Source of the DNA: Tethya wilhelma
Lineage: Eukaryota; Porifera; Demospongiae; Tethyida; Tethyidae
Direction of reading: 5' to 3'
Length of the DNA: 64,000 nt
Assembly: GCA_964030475.1 (NCBI GenBank)
Contig: CAXIPT010000002.1
Span: forward strand, 268,138-332,137
Shown here: positions 57,986 through 64,000 of the stretch, piece after piece
Position numbering within the stretch: position 1 is the stretch's first letter
Layout of the letters: every line of letters starts with the position of its first letter
Made by a program: the position numbers and the translations under genes
The notes under the pieces: generated by a model
Seen by the model: only the letters and a program-made list of their open reading frames with translations
Told to the model about the DNA's origin: nothing
Database searches by the model: none

Positions 57986-58945
57986 CATGGCACTTAGAAT
58001 GTTACAGCCAGTTTTCCATGCAATTCAAATACAAATAAAGTAGAAACAAAAGAAAGCTATACCCGTAAATAGACTTAACTGCCCCAAGAATATATAGCAA
58101 GACTTGAAAGTATGTGTAACTCTATTAATACTAAGGTCTGTTTGAATGTACCACAGCCCCAGAGCTATGAACACAGAGATTTGAAAGCCTAGGGATAATC
58201 ATATTGAAATTGGCTGCCAATTAAGACACTCAGCATCATGATTTTATTTGGAAGGATTGAAGCTTCAATGCAATTTGAATTTTTTTCACAGTAAAATCTA
58301 TATATACTTAAATAACAATTGCATTGTTATTCTCTCATGCAGTGATGTGTTTTTCACCTTTGATTCAGTAACTGTTAAATGGAAATTTATAAATCAAATT
58401 AATACTCTGTTTGGATCGGGTGGAATGACCATTGCCTTGGAGAGCAATACACTTAGAGTTACACTTATTGAGTACGTTCAATATCCAGCTACAAAGGATT
58501 TATGATGAACTAATGCTGATAAAGAAAGGTGTTCTCATTCCTGGCATACAGGAGGATGGGATTCACGTAATAGACGAGAGCATCTTAATTGATCCCATAA
58601 GTCAATTAATTGATCCAACTGTTTCAAATGTTGTTTGGCTCAGCCGTGATATTCTTCACGAAACATTAAGTTGAAGGACAGCACGCCGAAAATCGAAAAA
58701 CTTTTATTAGTGGAACCATTGCAGAATTTGTACAAGCTGTGCGCAAAGATGGCAAAGCACAATTCATTCCAACGCTGTTTATGATTGCAGGAGGAATTCA
58801 ATGTTTTCATTATCGGTCCGTTATTGAAATGTTTGGTTGTTGCCCAATTCCAGTTGTTGTCGATGAGTTGAAACTGGAAAGTCAACTGCTTTAGTTGCTG
58901 CTCTATCTCTATTTGGATGCCATGAAGTTGGTCTCGATCGGTGTC
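57986..58945 (+). pseudogene. family D unknown gene, copy 3
   Basis: Upstream flank identical in layout to 34986-35370. The coding part runs from ~58378 (MEIYKSN-like) with a frame change before QRIYDELMLIKKGVLIPG. A small deletion after ILHET shifts the frame again. The 3' part contains GGIQCFHYRSVIEMFGCC and continues to FGCHEVGLDRCQDLEHVQQV, which is missing from copy 2. All three copies are independently broken. Confidence 0.65.
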
Positions 58946-59514
58946 AAGATCTCGAGCATGTTCAACAGGTCTTCCATTCGCTATTGAGGAAGGATAAGGG
59001 AAGTCAAAGGCTAAAAAATGAATAACTTAACATAGCTGAACTGATTGTAGACATTTTGAATGGATCTTGGTCAGCTAACATGAAGACAGGCACAATGAAA
59101 CCTTAAACGGTTCCATTAATAGTATATCCAAGTTCAATATTGAAGATATGACATGGTAACTGCTCACTGTGTAGGTATACAAGGTTTTCAATAATTAGGA
59201 GTGAAATCTAAATGTGCTTTTTCCCCGAGTTTTTGAGAGACTCTATTTGTCTAGTGAAAATTTAAGCTATGTACATGGAGTTGTTTTTTTTTTTGCTGAC
59301 TCAAATTGAATGGTGTGGATATTATTAGGCCTGATGTGCCCACACTTATGCACTAAAAAGTGGGTTTAGCATGAGTAAGCTAGGCTTTCTATTGTGTGTG
59401 TTAGTTGAGCTCCTATATATATTCTCTCTGTATCCTTCCTTTCAATAGTAGGAGGGTTAAGCCTATAGCTGGGTGTATGTATGCATACATACTCGCATGT
59501 CTTTGTATGTACAT

Positions 59515-61300
59515 AAAAATATAACAACCAGTCCTACTGTCATATAGATACAAAGAGTATTGCTCTTCCAAATAACACAAAAACAAAATCTAGGAATAGT
59601 TAAACAGTAATTCTTTTCTGCTATAGTTCAATTCTATGGGGCCAGATCCAGTTTTTATAGACAAGAACAATTCTACATTGGTATGCGTCACACTTTTAGT
59701 TCATATATTCATCATGTCAACAGACATCCCTTAGTCAAGGTTCAACACTCACCACTAATTTTTCAAAATTTGGTGGGTTTGTGTGGTGCCTGCATGTGTC
59801 ATCATTAGTACGTAAGTGTGTTTTTGCTACCTGGGATTCATCTTTTGTATAACGAATTTTCCTAACAGAGTGTTTTAGATTACCTGATGATGATTATTAT
59901 TAAAGTTTATGTTTGCTTTGAATTGTTTGGTTGGTCCAGGTGCACAGCAATAAAGTAAGGCCTGTTAGCTATATAGCCTGTGTTGATGATTGTTTGCACG
60001 CATGATCATTGAAACCTGCGAAAAAATGCAATGTAACAGCAATAACCATTTTTGACGATTAATACTGATTTTTGGTGATTACATGCATTCATTTTGCACA
60101 GATGAACAAATATCCAGAATTGACCACTGCATCAAAGATACTCCAATTCGAGCTAAAACGACGTTTTAAGAGATATATACTGACACTATAGTCATGATCA
60201 ATTTGAACATATCTTCCTGTTAGGAACTTGCTTAGATCCTCATTACAGGTTAATTGTTGCTCAACCCTGTTAACCCTGTTAGGGTAAATAGTGTATCATG
60301 AAAGTGCTTTATAGTCTGGCTAGAATAATTACGAAAGGAAGTGAAGCAAGAGCTGCTGTAAAGGTCACTTTATACTCACTGCAACATATTATGCACTTTC
60401 ACTCTTGCTGTAATAATTATATTATATTCCAGTCAATATTTTGTGTATATGTATTTAAAAAAAAAAAAAAATTTGCAGTTTCTTGCCTGTTCCAATAAAG
60501 AATGCAACCACAAGTGAGCGAGATTACAACATCCTACACAAACCTCATCACTCCAGTCTAGATGTAACAGAGATGATGCTGATCACAAACATACAGAGCA
60601 TGATCCTCACTTCAGTCAAGGTGTACATGGAAATATTCTAAAGCACAAAAAGTATAAACCTTCTCTATGGCAACTTACTGACACTGACTCTGGTAACTCA
60701 TCAGATTCGAGTTTGACGACAAGTTTTGAATCAAAAAGCAGTGGAGATGATGTTGGTCCACTTGAAACAAATCCAAATTGGAGGATAACTGATCAAGCCC
60801 CAGTGATTTACAAATAAAGAAGCCTTTGTTTAAGGATCCCCATGCAATGCAAGAAAAATGCCCAATGTGACAATAAACACGTTAGAACACAGTACTTTCT
60901 AATACAAACAGGAGTATGGACTCATCAACCCTCTTGGCATGTAAACTTGTCAGTGGCAAGCAACTCATTTTCATATCACTAATCTTGTGAGTTAACCAAA
61001 ACACTGTATCACTTATTATAAAGATCTTGGCTTTGTTTCATAAATTGTCACTCATTGATCTTGTAGTAATAATTATACAGGCTAGCTCCATTGTGTTGTA
61101 TACCATTTACCTGTAGTATCACTTTCACATCTGATTATTCTGTTCAGTGATCTGATATTTATTCATCTATACCCATCCACTGATGCAACTTTGTAATTAT
61201 GATCAATTGATTTAACGATTGAATACTTGCACATAGGGGAGAATATAAAGGATCATAGTATAAAGAGATGTATAGGAGACTAGCTGTTCATACACTGATA
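59515..61300 (+). repeat. segmental repeat family C, copy 3
   Basis: Collinear with 36760-38470 without the hAT-like MITE. It includes ~600 bp not present in copy 1 (about 59980-60590) and a poly-A run near 60457. The ORF of copy 1 is represented only by its C-terminal half at 60600-60817. Confidence 0.75.
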
Positions 61301-62570
61301 CCAGAAAAACCATGCAGGAAGACCAGACTGATATCGGAGGCCAGGGAGGGCAGGGAGGCTAACTTATAACATAAATGATACAAGCTGAGTGAATATATTT
61401 CGTGATTTTTAAATGGGGAAACAATCCTCTGTTTGCTATTATAATGTATGTTTGATCTTTTTGTCAACTGAATGGCATAATCTGATAAAATATTAACTTA
61501 CCCACACACCTGAAACTTTATTATATAGTCATCATCTGCTGGAAGTAAGGAAAACAGTGACACAGTTTCACTACCTGGCTCCAATGTGACATCAATCTGA
61601 GTCTTCTACTCCTCTAAGCTCTAATGCTATTCAAATTCCCTCTAATCAGAGTGCATGCAGCCACCCAGGAAAGCATCAATGAAAAAAGGCTGAATAAGTC
61701 CCTATGTTAAAAGATTGTGAAAACATATTGCATGATCACCCTCCTGGCTTCAAGTGTTGTCCCCAGCCAACACTATCTCAAATTGAATTAGTTGCTCAGC
61801 GACTCATTCTCAAGTATCTGTGAGATGATATTAGAACAAGATATGTAGGTTTTAAGTGCATAAAATGCAACAGCTGCCCAGAATTAAGTTACAACTGGAA
61901 GGAGCACAGCAAAAATTATAGGAAGTTAACGGAGTTAACGAACTTAATGTCCTGTGAAGCAGAGGCAGGGGACAAAATTCATGAGCATGAGCAGTAGACT
62001 ACATTGAACAAGAGGCTACCAGTGACCATGGCTTAACTGGTTCACAAGTTCATTCAAGTTGTATGAAGTTTTCATACAACTTTTAAGAATCATAACCTGA
62101 CCTCACCAGACCAGATTGTGCCATAATGGTACTAGGGTACGCGGGGGGTATTGTAGAACAATAGCTTCGATCACCTCTTTTGATGGTGAGGACTTAAACT
62201 CTTGAGTTGAAAAGAACAAGATCTCATTGGAGTACTGAACCTTCAATGATATCGGTAATGTTCTCTGCGGATACGTTCGTGTCAAGAACATCTGCTGCCA
62301 CAAGTCAAGATGTCTAATGACAACCCTGAGTCTGAGAAACAGAGCCTGTATGACTTATGTGGCACAGTCAATTCAGCTGAAACAAACTGAACATGATACT
62401 CGAAGTTATAGTACTGAACAAGATGAGGAGGATGAAGTAGACGATGTGCCCTATGGTGCTTGTGGAGTATTCTATGGAAATGATAATGATGTACGAATTA
62501 AATGTAATAAATATATTCACTTTTGTTCCACTCAAACTGTGTGGAAATTGATAAAACCATAACTCCCTAC
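61301..62570 (+). repeat. segmental repeat family K, copy 2
   Basis: Matches 45961-47460 with an internal deletion near 61850. The small ORF EHDTRSYSTEQDEEDEV...CSTQTVWKLIK is retained at 62317-62562. Confidence 0.75.
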
Positions 62571-63106
62571 TGTGTACCATAATTCACTATTTGAGTTGAT
62601 GTTGCCGCCTGAATTCATTATAAAACATGCTTGTAATGTTTTAATTTGCTTAATTTCATATTATTTGAAAGATAAATGTTTACTTGTTCCATTGACAAAA
62701 TTTGGAATGGATGAGACTTTGTAGAAATGGAAGTATATTGGCCTTTGAACTTAGGCATTCCACAATTCCTTAATAACCCGAGTCTATATGGTATGCTTGG
62801 CATTTGAGATGAACACTTCCAGTTTGCCAAAGATTGATTAACGACCAACAAGGAGTCTTCCCAACATAACAAAACGTATCATACACAAATGGTTAACTAT
62901 AAAATTTTTGTGGACATTTATGTTACATGACATCATTTCTGTAGCAGATACATGCTAATAGCTAGCTGAATTTGAGGAAAGTTTTGTTGGACCCTTGCTA
63001 CTGTAATTTGGAAAGGAAACACGAAACAAATTTGTTGATTACAGATCACTCACAGATATGAAGCTCCCAAGAGCAAAACAGAAGACCGGCAACACAGCAA
63101 TGGGGC
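62571..63106. other. no gene seen
   Basis: AT-rich spacer. An AG acceptor-like site at ~63043 may precede the next exon. Confidence 0.4.
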
Positions 63107-63274
63107 ATGCAGCTCTATGCCTTGGAAGTGGTCGATATAGATAAAACTAATCACAAGCGAGTTAAAGTTCATTATAATGGGTACAGTGAGAGACATGATG
63201 AATTGAGAGAAATAGACAATATTGTACAATGTCATGATACTCTTCTGAAGAGGTATGGACTACCATTTCTATAG
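63107..63274 (+). CDS. chromo-barrel/Tudor-knot-like short ORF or exon
   Basis: A 55-residue frame from ATG 63107 contains YALEVVDIDKTNHKRVKVHY followed by NGYSERHDEL. This matches the pattern A-x-V-x-x-x-D...VHYxGWSxxxDEW of chromo-barrel domains, with Trp replaced by Tyr and Leu. Such domains bind methylated histone tails or RNA in chromatin complexes. It probably is one exon of a larger, perhaps transposon-associated, gene. Function in isolation is unlikely. Confidence 0.5.
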   Translation: MQLYALEVVDIDKTNHKRVKVHYNGYSERHDELREIDNIVQCHDTLLKRYGLPFL

Positions 63275-64000
63275 ATGGGTACACAAAATCTGTTACTCGA
63301 GTGTAATTGTGTGACAAAGAAGAGTTACTTAAAGTGGTGTGGTTGCATGGTTGCATTTTTTTCCCTTTTAGACACATGCTGCATTAGTACAGTTGAGAGA
63401 TGGTTTCAGGAAAACTCTGGACATGGCATATATTCTTATTATTAGAATTACATTACGTAATCAGTTTATACTTATTGATTGTGCATTCAGTTTTACGTCA
63501 GTCTAACTAACTAAAGAAGATCTTCGAGATCGAAACGTATTGGTATTATTAATGTTGATCCTGCTACGACAAGTTCACTAACTTTCCTGACATGGCATAT
63601 CTTTGCCTTGCATATCCACATGCTGTTCGTACCTTGCTATAGTTACAGCAAAAGCGTTTGATGTAAATGGCAACACTATCTTGGAGTTATTAACTGCACA
63701 ATTTCCCCTCGAAGGATTCATATGCATACATGTGTGTGCAGAAATGTTTATATATTCTTTGGGAATATCATGGAAGATAAGGAAATCGTTATTGAAAATA
63801 CTGCATGACTTTCTTCCTGCAGAAGTTTGTGACAATCTTTCCATAGCATTGCAGCATTTCAAGCCATTTCTTGTGAGCTCACAAGTGATATGTAACTATA
63901 ACTATTGTTGAAACATTTTTTTTATCGGGGTAACTTAATGTATATCAATGGTGGAACAAGCAATTCCAATGGCGTTACAACCATCTTAATTCATATAATT
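63275..64000. other. unassigned sequence, end repeated from 49.1 kb
   Basis: An open frame at 63603-63911 lacks recognisable motifs. 63868-64000 repeats 49132-49290 with few changes, so the segmental duplication extends beyond the window. Confidence 0.5.

Overview
The window looks like a repeat-rich stretch of an AT-rich metazoan genome, most plausibly a demosponge such as Amphimedon queenslandica. That assignment is an inference from recalled gene families and is not proven here. The eukaryotic evidence is direct: short GT-AG introns, AATAAA signals, several classes of terminal-inverted-repeat DNA transposon with target-site duplications (TSDs), and no operon-like organisation. Almost every coding signal is a transposon gene or a decayed member of a multicopy gene family.

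Left part (1-12.4 kb): the inverted 5' tip of a CACTA-like transposon lies in a broken repeat gene. It is followed by a minus-strand pseudogene of a three-copy unknown family (D), a 631-bp MITE (miniature inverted-repeat element), and a 5.49-kb CACTA-like transposon (copy 1, decayed) that split a foldback element. A second, unoccupied set of the same flanking repeats lies at 11.3-12.4 kb.

12.6-23.2 kb: a minus-strand hAT transposase pseudogene is followed by a plus-strand transposase-like pseudogene (14.8-17.4 kb). A second CACTA-like transposon (copy 2, 17372-23171) lies at its end. Copy 2 has a complete three-exon transposase of about 962 aa on the plus strand and a divergent multi-exon accessory gene on the minus strand. 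The accessory gene is broken by a nested 347-bp MITE. Copies 1 and 2 are nearly identical, and each supplies the empty site or the ancestral state for lesions in the other.

23.2-31.2 kb: retroelement-like fragments, minisatellites, a TA-target MITE, two palindromes sharing a GC-rich core, and a decayed multi-exon HECT-type E3 ligase-like gene carrying an in-frame 45-bp coding minisatellite.

31.2-49.3 kb: a mosaic of segmental repeats (families G, D, C, K and the MDSMK gene). It also holds a long inverted repeat, a hAT-like and a TTAA-target MITE, a second HECT-like copy cut off by a Penelope-type GIY-YIG retroelement end, an adjoining CRAL-TRIO exon, and an isolated HECT exon.

49.3-57 kb: a HIRAN plus Ulp1-like protease pseudogene (minus), a Ty3/gypsy reverse-transcriptase scrap, a 643-bp MITE, a multi-exon repeat gene with AT-hooks and a coiled coil, and a nuclease-like/kinase-like gene that resembles Crinkler-type effectors. 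The last is interrupted by a 44-bp tandem duplication.

57.7-64 kb: another collinear copy of the G-D-C-K block, ending with a chromo-barrel-like ORF and sequence repeated from 49.1 kb.

The most unusual items are the nuclease-kinase gene, the divergent two-gene CACTA element, two precise micro-inversions (83 bp and about 94 bp), and the HIRAN-Ulp1 fusion.
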